Source of the DNA: Pseudomonadota bacterium
Lineage (GTDB): Bacteria; Pseudomonadota; Alphaproteobacteria; Azospirillales; Azospirillaceae
DNA: 13,764 bases
Reading direction: 5' to 3'
Assembly: GCA_023413605.1 (NCBI GenBank)
Contig: JAEZPL010000833.1
Location: forward strand, 1 to 13,764
Shown: positions 1 to 6,850 of the stretch, in pieces
Numbering within the stretch: position 1 is the stretch's first letter
Layout of the letters: each line of letters opens with the position of its first letter
Position numbers and translations under genes: made by a program
The notes under the pieces: model-generated
Told to the model about the DNA's origin: nothing
Database searches by the model: none
What the model saw: the letters and a program-made list of their open reading frames with translations, nothing else

Positions 1-556
1 GGGTATGGATCAGGCGCGCGACCACCTCCTTGCCGGCGCCGGGCGGGCCGGAGATCAGCACGCGGCTGCCGGTGGGGGCCACCTTGTCGATCGACTGGCG
101 CACCTGGTTGACCGCGGAGGACCGGCCGATCAGTTCGGCGTCGCCGACGGCGCGCAGCTTCAGTTCCTGGTTCTCGCGCTTCAGCCGCGCCGCCTCGATG
201 GCACGGTCCACCATCAGCAGCAGGCGGTCGGCCTTGAACGGCTTCTCGATGAAGTCGTAGGCGCCGATCTTGATCGCCTGCACCGCGGTCTCGATGTTGC
301 CGTGGCCGGAAATCATGATGACCGGCAGATTCGCATGGTCGCGCATCAGCTGTTCCAGGATCTGCAGGCCGTCCAGCCTGCTGCCCTGCAGCCAGATGTC
401 GAGCACGACGAGGCTCGGACGGCGCGCCGCCACCTGGGCGAAGGCCTGATCGGCGTCGGCGGCCTCGCGGGTCTTGATGCCTTCGTCGTTCAGGATGCCG
501 GCGATCAGCATCCGGATATCAGCTTCGTCGTCGACGATCAGAATGTCATGCGCCAT
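1..556 (-). CDS. ntrX: NtrX response regulator, N-terminal part (runs off the window)
   Basis: NtrX is the sigma54-type response regulator partnered with NtrY. It acts in the cytoplasm in nitrogen and redox control. Only the first 185 residues are present; the gene continues past the left edge. The receiver domain (about 1-120) has the acidic pair D9/D10, the likely phosphoacceptor D53 (in VVLDIWL) and K105 (in EKPFK). The AAA+ domain begins near 145, with Walker A at 170-177 (GPPGAGKE) close to the edge. The rest of the ATPase and the DNA-binding end cannot be seen. The start ATG (556-554) lies inside the end of ntrY, giving an 11-bp overlap, so translation is probably coupled to the kinase gene. 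The LDIWLQGSRLDG signature distinguishes NtrX from NtrC receivers. The identity is secure from sequence plus position. Confidence 0.95.
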   Translation of the reverse strand, partial: MAHDILIVDDEADIRMLIAGILNDEGIKTREAADADQAFAQVAARRPSLVVLDIWLQGSRLDGLQILEQLMRDHANLPVIMISGHGNIETAVQAIKIGAYDFIEKPFKADRLLLMVDRAIEAARLKRENQELKLRAVGDAELIGRSSAVNQVRQSIDKVAPTGSRVLISGPPGAGKEVVARLIHT

Positions 557-2861
557 GGGCTTCGTGCCTCATCTCTCCGCCGGTCTCCGCCGGCCTGTCG
601 TCACGGCCGTCCGCGTCGTTCGCGGCCGTAACCGGGTGCGGGATGACCAGGGTCACGCGCGCCCCGGTCCCGCCTTCGCGGTCCTCCAGGGTCAGCACGC
701 CGCCATGGTCCTCCATGATCTTCTTGACGATCGCGAGCCCCAGCCCGGTGCCCTTGGCCCGCGTCGTCACATAGGGCTCGGTCAACCGGTCGCGCTGCTC
801 GCCGCCGGGAAGGCCCTTGCCGTTGTCCTCGATGGTGACGACGACCTTTTCGCCGTCGTCCTCCACCGCGATCGACACCTCGCCGGGCGGCAGTTCCGAC
901 CCGTCGGCGGGCGGGCTGCGGCCTTCGATGGCGTCGGCCGCGTTCTGCAGCAGGTTGGTCAGCGCCTGGGAAATCTGCCGGTTGTCGCAGGCCACCGTCA
1001 GCGGTCCCGCCGGCAGCCGCGTCTCGAACCGGATCCTGCCGCTGTGCGCGCTGGATTGCAGGAACACCGCCTGCCGGACGAGATCGTTGATGTTGGCCGG
1101 CTTCATCACCGGCTGCGGCATGCGCGCGAAGGCGGAGAACTCGTCCACCATGCGGCGGATGTCGTCCACCTGCCGGACGATGGTGTCCGTGCACATGGTG
1201 AAGACCTCCGTATCGCTGGAGATCTCCTTCAGGTATTTGCGGCGCAGACGTTCGGCTGAAAGCTGGATCGGCGTCAGCGGATTCTTGATCTCATGGGCGA
1301 TGCGCCGCGCCACGTCGGCCCAGGCCGCCTTGCGCTGCGCCGAAACCAGTTCGGTGATGTCGTCGAAGGTGACGACATAGCCGCGCACCTCCCCTGCCCC
1401 GCGCCCTTCTGCGGAGATGCGCACCAGCAACGTCAGCGGCGTGGTGCCGGGGCGGCGGATCTGGATCTGGTCCTGCACCACCCGGCCGGGCTTGGACGGG
1501 GCGTGGTCGAGCAGTTCCCCCATCTCCGGCGACAGGTCGGCTAGCTTGCGTCCGATCAGCGTTTCCGGATCATCGACGCCCAGCAGGCGGGCGGCGGAAA
1601 AGTTCGGCAGGTTGATGCGCCCTTCGGCGTCCAGGCCGATCACGCCGGCCGACACGCCGCCCAGCACCGTTTCCGTGAAGCGGCGGCGCTCGTCGAGCAG
1701 GCGGTTGGTGGACAGCAACTCGTGCCGCTGGCTTTCGATCTCGGTCGTCATGCGGTTGAAGGCGCGCGACAGCAGGCCAAGCTCGTCCTCGCCCGGCGGC
1801 TCGGTCACGCGGACGGTCAGGTCGCCCGCGCGCACCCGCTCCGCCGCACCGATCAGTGCGCTGATGGGCCGCGCCAGCTTGGTCGCGAAGATCAGGCCCG
1901 CCCATACCGCGGCCAGAAGCAGCAGAAGCGCCACGACGAGGAAAATCGCGGTGAAGGTGATCTGCAGGCTGCCACGCTGGCTTTCCAGCGCCGCATATTC
2001 CCTCACGGCACCCTCGGCGGAGGCCATGTGGGACAGGACGCGCGGCTCCACCATGCGCCCGACATAGAGATAGATGTCGGCGAAGCGGTCCAGGCGGACC
2101 AGCGCGCGCACGCGGTCGTCGTTCTCGCTGACGATCATCGCCACTTCGCCCCGGCGGGCGGTTTGCAGCTTGTCGTCGGGGATCGGGTCGAATTCCAACG
2201 CGAAGGTGTAGCCGGACCGCGCCACGATGGATCCGGTCGTGCCGTTGAAGACGATCGCCTCCGACAGGGCGCGCAGCATGGCCTGGGTGGCGACCACCTG
2301 CTCGAACCGCTCGGGGTCGCTGGCCAGCCGCGCCGCCTCCTGGTTCAGGTCGTTCGCCATGGCGAGCGCGTCGGCACGAATGTTCTGCTGGTGCTCGTGC
2401 AAATAGGCGCTGGCGACGGCCAGGGATTCGTTCACCGCCGTGCGCACCCGGTCGCTGAACCAAGACTGGACGCCGACGTAGAAGAAGACGGTGGCGAAGG
2501 CCGCCATGATGATGGCCGGGGCCACCGCCAGCAAGCTGAACACCGCGACCAGCCGCACATGGAGTTGGGAGCCGGCGAGGCCCCGCCGCCGCCCGATCCA
2601 CAGATAGACGATGCGCCTGGCGATCAGCACGCCCAGCAGCAGCAAAAGCGCCAGATCCAGCGTCAGCAGCAGCGTGACGGTGCGCGGATTCGTTTCACCG
2701 AACGGCGCGCTTTCGGTCAGCGCCGTATAGGTGGCGAACCCGGCCGCCAGTGCGGCCAGGGACAGCGCGACCGCCAGCCGCTTCGTCAGGCCGACGCGAG
2801 CCGACCAGCGGAGGAACTGCTGCCAAAGCGCCGTAGCGTTTTCAGAGGTTGAGGACGACAT
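546..2861 (-). CDS. ntrY: NtrY membrane sensor histidine kinase
   Basis: NtrY is an inner-membrane sensor kinase that phosphorylates NtrX and is linked to nitrogen and redox signalling. The 771-residue protein fits the family length. It has hydrophobic segments near 28-49, 62-82 and 103-130, then a sensor loop of about 170 residues, and a fourth segment near 302-325. These are followed by HAMP (about 326-380), PAS (about 390-500), and the kinase core with phosphoacceptor H523 in AHEIKNPLTP. The ATPase lobe shows an N box (LTNLLQNAADAIEG), DNGKGLP and GTGLGLAIV. The NPLTPIQLSAERL wording after the histidine is typical of NtrY, not NtrB. The start ATG is 2861-2859, with no good Shine-Dalgarno, only a weak GGA. 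The gene has its own promoter candidate just upstream. Its stop TGA falls inside the ntrX start region. Confidence 0.95.
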   Translation of the reverse strand: MSSSTSENATALWQQFLRWSARVGLTKRLAVALSLAALAAGFATYTALTESAPFGETNPRTVTLLLTLDLALLLLLGVLIARRIVYLWIGRRRGLAGSQLHVRLVAVFSLLAVAPAIIMAAFATVFFYVGVQSWFSDRVRTAVNESLAVASAYLHEHQQNIRADALAMANDLNQEAARLASDPERFEQVVATQAMLRALSEAIVFNGTTGSIVARSGYTFALEFDPIPDDKLQTARRGEVAMIVSENDDRVRALVRLDRFADIYLYVGRMVEPRVLSHMASAEGAVREYAALESQRGSLQITFTAIFLVVALLLLLAAVWAGLIFATKLARPISALIGAAERVRAGDLTVRVTEPPGEDELGLLSRAFNRMTTEIESQRHELLSTNRLLDERRRFTETVLGGVSAGVIGLDAEGRINLPNFSAARLLGVDDPETLIGRKLADLSPEMGELLDHAPSKPGRVVQDQIQIRRPGTTPLTLLVRISAEGRGAGEVRGYVVTFDDITELVSAQRKAAWADVARRIAHEIKNPLTPIQLSAERLRRKYLKEISSDTEVFTMCTDTIVRQVDDIRRMVDEFSAFARMPQPVMKPANINDLVRQAVFLQSSAHSGRIRFETRLPAGPLTVACDNRQISQALTNLLQNAADAIEGRSPPADGSELPPGEVSIAVEDDGEKVVVTIEDNGKGLPGGEQRDRLTEPYVTTRAKGTGLGLAIVKKIMEDHGGVLTLEDREGGTGARVTLVIPHPVTAANDADGRDDRPAETGGEMRHEAHGA

Positions 2862-2864
2862 GAA

Positions 2865-2889
2865 TCCGGCAGAGCAAGATGTTGCCGGA
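2865..2889. repeat. Inverted repeat at the ntrY transcription/translation start
   Basis: Perfect 7-bp arms, tccggca (2865-2871) and tgccgga (2883-2889), are separated by 11 bases. The left arm ends 3 bases before the ntrY ATG and the right arm abuts the candidate -10 box (2890-2895), so the dyad straddles the predicted transcription start near 2883. If transcription begins there, the right arm is mostly not transcribed. A DNA operator is then likelier than an RNA hairpin. Function is inferred; a 7-bp dyad in GC-rich DNA may arise by chance. Confidence 0.4.
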
Positions 2890-2919
2890 ATGATACACCA
2901 TCTGTTGCCGCCCTGCCAA
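2890..2919 (-). promoter_or_regulatory. Sigma70-like promoter of ntrYX
   Basis: On the minus strand TTGGCA (2919-2914, 5 of 6 to TTGACA) and TATCAT (2895-2890, 5 of 6 to TATAAT) are 18 bp apart. Predicted transcription starts near 2883, leaving a short leader of about 22 bases before the ntrY ATG. This is the best housekeeping-type promoter match in the window. It supports ntrYX being transcribed separately from the upstream dusB-ntrBC operon, though readthrough from ntrC remains possible. Confidence 0.6.
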
Positions 2920-2982
2920 GCCGCAACCCCATCGCCTTTCGGGTAGGCACGCGGAAGCCCGCGAATGGCCTAGGCGGCACGG

Positions 2983-3059
2983 CAGCGTGTCACAAAAAGG
3001 GCACGCTGTGGTGTGCGCGCCGCCGTTCCGGTCACACCCGGCCAGACCTGCACCGGGTG
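2983..3059. other. Two stem-loops in the ntrC-ntrY spacer
   Basis: Downstream of ntrC the spacer holds two perfect 7-bp inverted repeats. One is cacccgg/ccgggtg (3035-3041 with 3053-3059, 11-base loop), about 50 bp past the ntrC stop. The other is cagcgtg/cacgctg (2983-2989 with 3002-3008, 12-base loop). Neither is followed by a T run on the minus strand, so they are not textbook intrinsic terminators. They could slow polymerase, protect the ntrC mRNA end, or be chance. Confidence 0.3.
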
Positions 3060-3107
3060 GATTTGCGTCCGACTACCAGCTGGCTGGAGTCACCATCCGA
3101 CAGCCGG

Positions 3108-4553
3108 TCACTTCAGTCCGCGCACCACCTGTATGTCCAGATCGCGGATCTTCTTGCGCAGCGTGTTGCGGTTCAGCCCCAGCAGCTGCGCCGCCTTGAT
3201 CTGGTTCCCGCGCGTGACTGACAGGCTGAGCGAGATCAGCGGCCGTTCAACCTCGCGCAGCACGCGGTCATACAGGCCGTTGGACGGCATGCCGTCCTTA
3301 TGGGCGGCGAAATAGTCCTTCAAATGCCGCTCCACGGCGGAGGACAGCCCTTCTCCCTGCGGTTCCTCCACCGGCTGGGCGGCCGGCGTGGCGTCGGCCA
3401 GTTCCGCCTCGATCACGTCAAGGCTGATGACCTCCTGCGAGTACAGGGCCGCCAGACGGCGGACAAGGTTCTCCAACTCGCGTACGTTGCCGGGCCAGCG
3501 GTATCGCTTCAACCGGTCCATGGCCGGCTGGTCGATGCTCTTGACCGGCAAGCCCTGCGCCGCGCACTGGTTCAGGAAGTGGCGCACCAGCAGCGGCACG
3601 TCCTCCGTCCGTTCGCGCAGCGGCGGCAGGCGGATGGGCACGACGCACAGGCGGTAGAACAGGTCCTCGCGGAACAGGCCCTGGCGGATCAGCGTACGCA
3701 GGTCGCGGTGGGTGGCGGCGACGATGCGTACGTCCGTCTTTATGGGCGTACGCCCGCCGACCGTGGTGTACTCGCCCTCCTGCAACACGCGCAGCAGGCG
3801 GGTTTGCGCCTCCAGCGGCATGTCGCCGATCTCATCCAGGAACAGAGTGCCGCCCTGGGCCTGCTCGAACCGGCCGGTGGACCGGTTGGTGGCTCCGGTG
3901 AAGGCGCCCTTCTCGTGGCCGAACAGTTCGGACTCGATCAGTTCGCGCGGGATCGCGGCCATGTTGATGGCGACGAAGGGACCATTGCGGCGCTTGCCAT
4001 AGTCGTGCAGCGCGCGGGCCACCAGCTCCTTGCCCGTGCCGGATTCGCCGGTGATCGTCACCGTCAGGTCGGTGCCCATCAAACGGGCAAGAACGCGGTA
4101 GATCTCCTGCATGGCCGGCGAGCGCCCGATCAGCGGCAGTTGCTCGTCCGACTCCCCGGCGTCCGAGGGCAGAGCCGCCGGCGGCGTGTTGGAGTTCAAC
4201 GCCCGCTCGACGACCGACACCAATTCCTTCAGGTCGAAGGGTTTGGGCAGATACTCGAAGGCGCCGCGCTCCGCAGCCTTCACGGCGGTGATCAGCGTGT
4301 TCTGCGCGCTCATCACGATGACGCGCAGGTCGGGCCGGATTTTCTTGATGCGCGGGATCAGGTCGAGCCCGTTCTCATCCGGCATCACCACGTCGGTGAT
4401 GATCAGGTCGCCCTGCCCGTCCGCCACCCAGCGCCAGAGCGTCGAGGCGTTGCCGGTGGTGCGCACCTCGTGGCCGAGGCGCGCAAGCGCCTGGGTGAGC
4501 ACGGTGCGGATGGCGCGGTCGTCGTCCGCGACGAGGATCGTGGCCGCACTCAT
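3108..4553 (-). CDS. ntrC: NtrC nitrogen regulator, sigma54 activator
   Basis: NtrC is the cytoplasmic response regulator that, once phosphorylated by NtrB, drives sigma54 RNA polymerase at nitrogen-assimilation promoters. The 481-residue protein is full length. The receiver (1-120) has D10-D12, phosphoacceptor D54 (ITDVVMP) and K104. The AAA+ domain (about 140-375) has Walker A GESGTGKE (169-176), the sigma54-contact loop GAFTGA (216-221), Walker B GGTLFLDE (234-241) and the WPGNVRELENL motif. A Fis-type helix-turn-helix fills the last 35 residues (GNQIKAAQLLGLNRNTLRKK). Every key residue is present. Its ATG (4553-4551) overlaps the ntrB stop in an ATGA arrangement, so the two are probably translationally coupled. 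DVVMPDENGLDLIPRI and the Fis end separate it from NtrX. Confidence 0.97.
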   Translation of the reverse strand: MSAATILVADDDRAIRTVLTQALARLGHEVRTTGNASTLWRWVADGQGDLIITDVVMPDENGLDLIPRIKKIRPDLRVIVMSAQNTLITAVKAAERGAFEYLPKPFDLKELVSVVERALNSNTPPAALPSDAGESDEQLPLIGRSPAMQEIYRVLARLMGTDLTVTITGESGTGKELVARALHDYGKRRNGPFVAINMAAIPRELIESELFGHEKGAFTGATNRSTGRFEQAQGGTLFLDEIGDMPLEAQTRLLRVLQEGEYTTVGGRTPIKTDVRIVAATHRDLRTLIRQGLFREDLFYRLCVVPIRLPPLRERTEDVPLLVRHFLNQCAAQGLPVKSIDQPAMDRLKRYRWPGNVRELENLVRRLAALYSQEVISLDVIEAELADATPAAQPVEEPQGEGLSSAVERHLKDYFAAHKDGMPSNGLYDRVLREVERPLISLSLSVTRGNQIKAAQLLGLNRNTLRKKIRDLDIQVVRGLK

Positions 4554-5740
4554 CCGCGAGACCCTCGAACGCCTCTGGACGGGACAGGATCGCCGGTAAT
4601 CTGCGATTCATCGTACATGGGTAGCGAGACCTTGAAGACGGTGCGGCGCGGCTGGCTGTCAAATTCGATGACACCGCCGTGGTCGCCGACGATTTTGGCG
4701 ACCAATGCAAGACCAAGGCCAGTCCCATTCACCTTCGTGGTGACGAAGGGATCGAACAGGTTGGACCGCAAATCCTCGGGTATGCCTTCCCCATTATCCT
4801 GAACGGACACCAGCAACGGCAGGTGCAGGCGGGTGTCGCCACCCGGAAGGGCCATGCGCACCCCGTGCTGATAGGATGTGCTGAGCACGATCTCACCGCC
4901 CGGTTCGGGAGCAGCCTCTGCCGCATTTTTAATCAGGTTCAGGAGAATCTGAATAAGTTGGTCGCGGTTGCCATACACAGGCGGCAGCGAAGGGTCGTAC
5001 CGCTCGATGAAGCGGATGTTCCGTGCAAAGCCGCTCTGCGCCACCTTGCGCACATGCTCCAGCACGGTGTGGATGTTCACCGCGCCCCGCTCCAGCGGTC
5101 GCTGGTCGGAAAACACCTCCATCCGATTGACAAGCGCCACGATACGGTCCGCCTCGTCGCAGATCAGGCGCGTCAGCACCCGGTCCGCCTCGCTGCAGTT
5201 CTCTTCCAGCAGCTGCGCGGCGCCGCGGATGCCCGACAGCGGGTTCTTCACCTCGTGCGCCAGCATGGACGCCATCGCGGTCACCGACCGGGCCGCGTTG
5301 CGGTGGGTCAGGGAATTGTCGATCTTGCGGGCCAGCGTGCGCTCGTTGATCGTCACCAGCACATGGTCGGACGGGTCGCCCATGGCCGCGACGCGCACCG
5401 TGACATGGTGCGGGCCGATGCGCGGCGTGTCGATGGTGACGCCTTCCTGCGACACGCTGCGGCGTCCCTGCTGCACCTGCTCGATCAGGCCCATGACGGG
5501 GCTGTCCGGCGGCAGAAGGTCGGCCAGCGGAAGGCCTTCCATCATGGAGGAGGACAGGTCGAAGAACTCCTGCGCCTCAAGGTTCACGTAACGGATGTCG
5601 CCGGAACCGTCGACGACCAGGACGGGGTCGGGCAGCGCGCTCAGCACCACGCTTGCGTCGATGCGGGCCGGCCGGCAGGGATGCGGGTGGGGTCGTGGCG
5701 CGCGGCGGGGAAGCGGCGTGGCGGCGGAGGTGCGTGCCAT
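4550..5740 (-). CDS. ntrB: NtrB nitrogen sensor kinase/phosphatase
   Basis: NtrB is the soluble histidine kinase/phosphatase that reads nitrogen status through PII proteins and controls NtrC. The protein has 396 residues. An N-terminal stretch rich in Pro, Arg and His (about 1-27) precedes a PAS domain (about 28-125) that opens with ALPDPVLVVD. H162 in MLAHEVKNPLSG is the phosphoacceptor. The ATPase lobe has an N box (ILLNLIKNAAEA), DNGEGIP and GTGLGLALV. There are no membrane segments, as expected for NtrB and unlike NtrY. The reading frame stays open far upstream, but that stretch is antiparallel-phase noise inside dusB. I chose the ATG at 5740-5738 because it shares one base with the dusB stop (TGATG) and gives a family-like protein. 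The tail overlaps ntrC by 4 bp. Confidence 0.96.
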   Translation of the reverse strand: MARTSAATPLPRRAPRPHPHPCRPARIDASVVLSALPDPVLVVDGSGDIRYVNLEAQEFFDLSSSMMEGLPLADLLPPDSPVMGLIEQVQQGRRSVSQEGVTIDTPRIGPHHVTVRVAAMGDPSDHVLVTINERTLARKIDNSLTHRNAARSVTAMASMLAHEVKNPLSGIRGAAQLLEENCSEADRVLTRLICDEADRIVALVNRMEVFSDQRPLERGAVNIHTVLEHVRKVAQSGFARNIRFIERYDPSLPPVYGNRDQLIQILLNLIKNAAEAAPEPGGEIVLSTSYQHGVRMALPGGDTRLHLPLLVSVQDNGEGIPEDLRSNLFDPFVTTKVNGTGLGLALVAKIVGDHGGVIEFDSQPRRTVFKVSLPMYDESQITGDPVPSRGVRGSRG

Positions 5741-6726
5741 CAGGCAGCCATCCTTTCGATCGCCGGGGCGTAGAAATCGCGGATGAAGCCGCGCACCGCC
5801 TCCGGGTTGGACATGCGGTTGACCTCGGACCGGAACTCGTTCGACCCGCGGAGACCGGTCGAGTACCAGGAGACATGCTTGCGGGCGACGCGCAGGCCAC
5901 CTTCCACGCCGTAGTGGGTCAGCATGGCATCGTAATGTTCCAGCAGCGTGTCGAGCTGCTCCTGCAGCGGCGGATCGGGAAGCCTTTCGCCGGTGCGCAG
6001 ATAGTGCATGACCTGCGCCGGAAACCACGGACGCCCATAGCTGCCGCGCCCGATCATGACGCCATCGGCGCCGGATTGGGCAAGCGCCTGATCGACGGCG
6101 TCGAAGCTGGTGATGTCGCCGTTGACGACGATAGGGATCGACACGGCGTCCTTCACCGACCGGATGAAGGCCCAATCCGCGGTGCCGTTGTACATCTGGT
6201 TGCGGGTGCGGCCATGCACGGTGACCATCCGGATCCCGCACTCCTCCGCGATGCGGGCCAGCCGCGGGGCGTTCAGGCTGCCCTCGTCCCAACCCTTGCG
6301 CATCTTCAGCGTCACCGGGATCGACACGGCCTTCACCGTCGCCTCCAGGATCCGGGCGGCGAGCGCCTCGTCCCGCATCAGGGCGGAGCCGGCATGGCCG
6401 TTGACCACCTTCTTCACCGGGCAGCCGAAGTTGATGTCGATGATGGCCGCCCCGCGATCCTCGTTCAGCTTCGCGGCTTCCGCCATCACCTCCGGCTCGC
6501 AGCCGGCAAGCTGGACCGCCATCGGAAACTGCTCGGGCTCGCACTCCACCATGCGCAGGGTCTGCCGGTTCTCCCGGATCATGGCCTGACTCGCGACCAT
6601 TTCGGACACGACGAGGCCGCAGCCGGACTTCTTGACGAGGCGGCGGAAGGGGAGATCCGTCACGCCGGACATAGGGGCGAGGATCACCGGACCCTCAAGC
6701 GTGATGGAGCCGATTTGAATGGCCAT
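5740..6726 (-). CDS. dusB: tRNA dihydrouridine synthase DusB (NifR3)
   Basis: DusB is an FMN enzyme that reduces specific uridines in tRNA to dihydrouridine using NADPH. In alphaproteobacteria the gene is often called nifR3 because it heads the ntrBC operon. The 328-residue protein has the TIM-barrel opening ILAPMSGVTDLPFRRL, the catalytic cysteine C102 in INFGCPVKKV, the lysine-containing LKMRKGW, the HGRTR motif and GVMIGRGSYGRPW for FMN phosphate. The frame allows a start at 6756, but MAIQIG at 6726 is preferred. It has an AGGTGA Shine-Dalgarno immediately upstream and begins where the family begins. The stop shares a base with the ntrB start. The role of DusB in nitrogen control is not established; the link is co-transcription. 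Confidence 0.95.
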   Translation of the reverse strand: MAIQIGSITLEGPVILAPMSGVTDLPFRRLVKKSGCGLVVSEMVASQAMIRENRQTLRMVECEPEQFPMAVQLAGCEPEVMAEAAKLNEDRGAAIIDINFGCPVKKVVNGHAGSALMRDEALAARILEATVKAVSIPVTLKMRKGWDEGSLNAPRLARIAEECGIRMVTVHGRTRNQMYNGTADWAFIRSVKDAVSIPIVVNGDITSFDAVDQALAQSGADGVMIGRGSYGRPWFPAQVMHYLRTGERLPDPPLQEQLDTLLEHYDAMLTHYGVEGGLRVARKHVSWYSTGLRGSNEFRSEVNRMSNPEAVRGFIRDFYAPAIERMAA

Positions 6727-6733
6727 TTTCACC

Positions 6734-6750
6734 TGCCCACTTGATGGGCA
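6734..6750 (-). promoter_or_regulatory. Leader hairpin next to the dusB ribosome-binding site
   Basis: A perfect 6-bp inverted repeat, tgccca (6734-6739) and tgggca (6745-6750), has a 5-base loop. On the minus-strand mRNA the 3' arm ends in GGGCA, whose last A is the first base of the AGGTGA Shine-Dalgarno of dusB, so the stem ends where ribosome binding begins. It could weakly gate translation of the whole coupled dusB-ntrB-ntrC operon. The stem is short, so the effect is inferred. Confidence 0.4.
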
Positions 6751-6795
6751 CATCAACGATATGATGAGATTTTGTGCACGCTAGCACAGCGATTC

Positions 6796-6812
6796 GGCAC
6801 GTTGCAAGTGCC
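6796..6812. promoter_or_regulatory. Candidate NtrC-binding dyad upstream of dusB-ntrBC
   Basis: Arms GGCAC (6796-6800) and GTGCC (6808-6812) are separated by 7 bases. This contains GCAC-N7-GTGC, the spacing and orientation of classic enteric NtrC sites such as those of glnA. It lies about 70 bp upstream of the preferred dusB start, in the control region of the operon that encodes NtrC. I found no sigma54 -24/-12 element nearby, so repression or autoregulation of a sigma70 promoter is more plausible than activation. The core is only 8 specified bases, so chance is possible. Confidence 0.5.
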
Positions 6813-6850
6813 CAGCGGGCGTGCGCCGGGGTGGCTGCCATGCGCGCGGA

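Noticed and set aside
1722..2852. Long plus-strand open frame (376 codons) antisense to ntrY
   Set aside because: Low-complexity His/Arg/Gly/Gln-rich translation with no motif, mirroring a well-supported kinase gene. GC-rich DNA commonly gives such shadows.
3001..3016. Second NtrC-type dyad GCAC...GTGC in the ntrC-ntrY spacer
   Set aside because: The spacing is 8, not 7, and flanking bases do not extend the symmetry.
3300..4802. Plus-strand 500-codon open frame across ntrC and ntrB
   Set aside because: It spans two coupled genes on the other strand and has His/Arg/Gly/Gln-rich noise with no domain.
5741..6544. Upstream extension of the ntrB frame
   Set aside because: It lies wholly within dusB in another frame, is Arg/Gly-rich, and NtrB has a well-placed ATG at 5740.
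6798..6812. Sigma54 promoter suggested by GGCAC and TTGCA words upstream of dusB
   Set aside because: The required GG-N10-GC spacing is not met on either reading; the words overlap the NtrC-type dyad instead.
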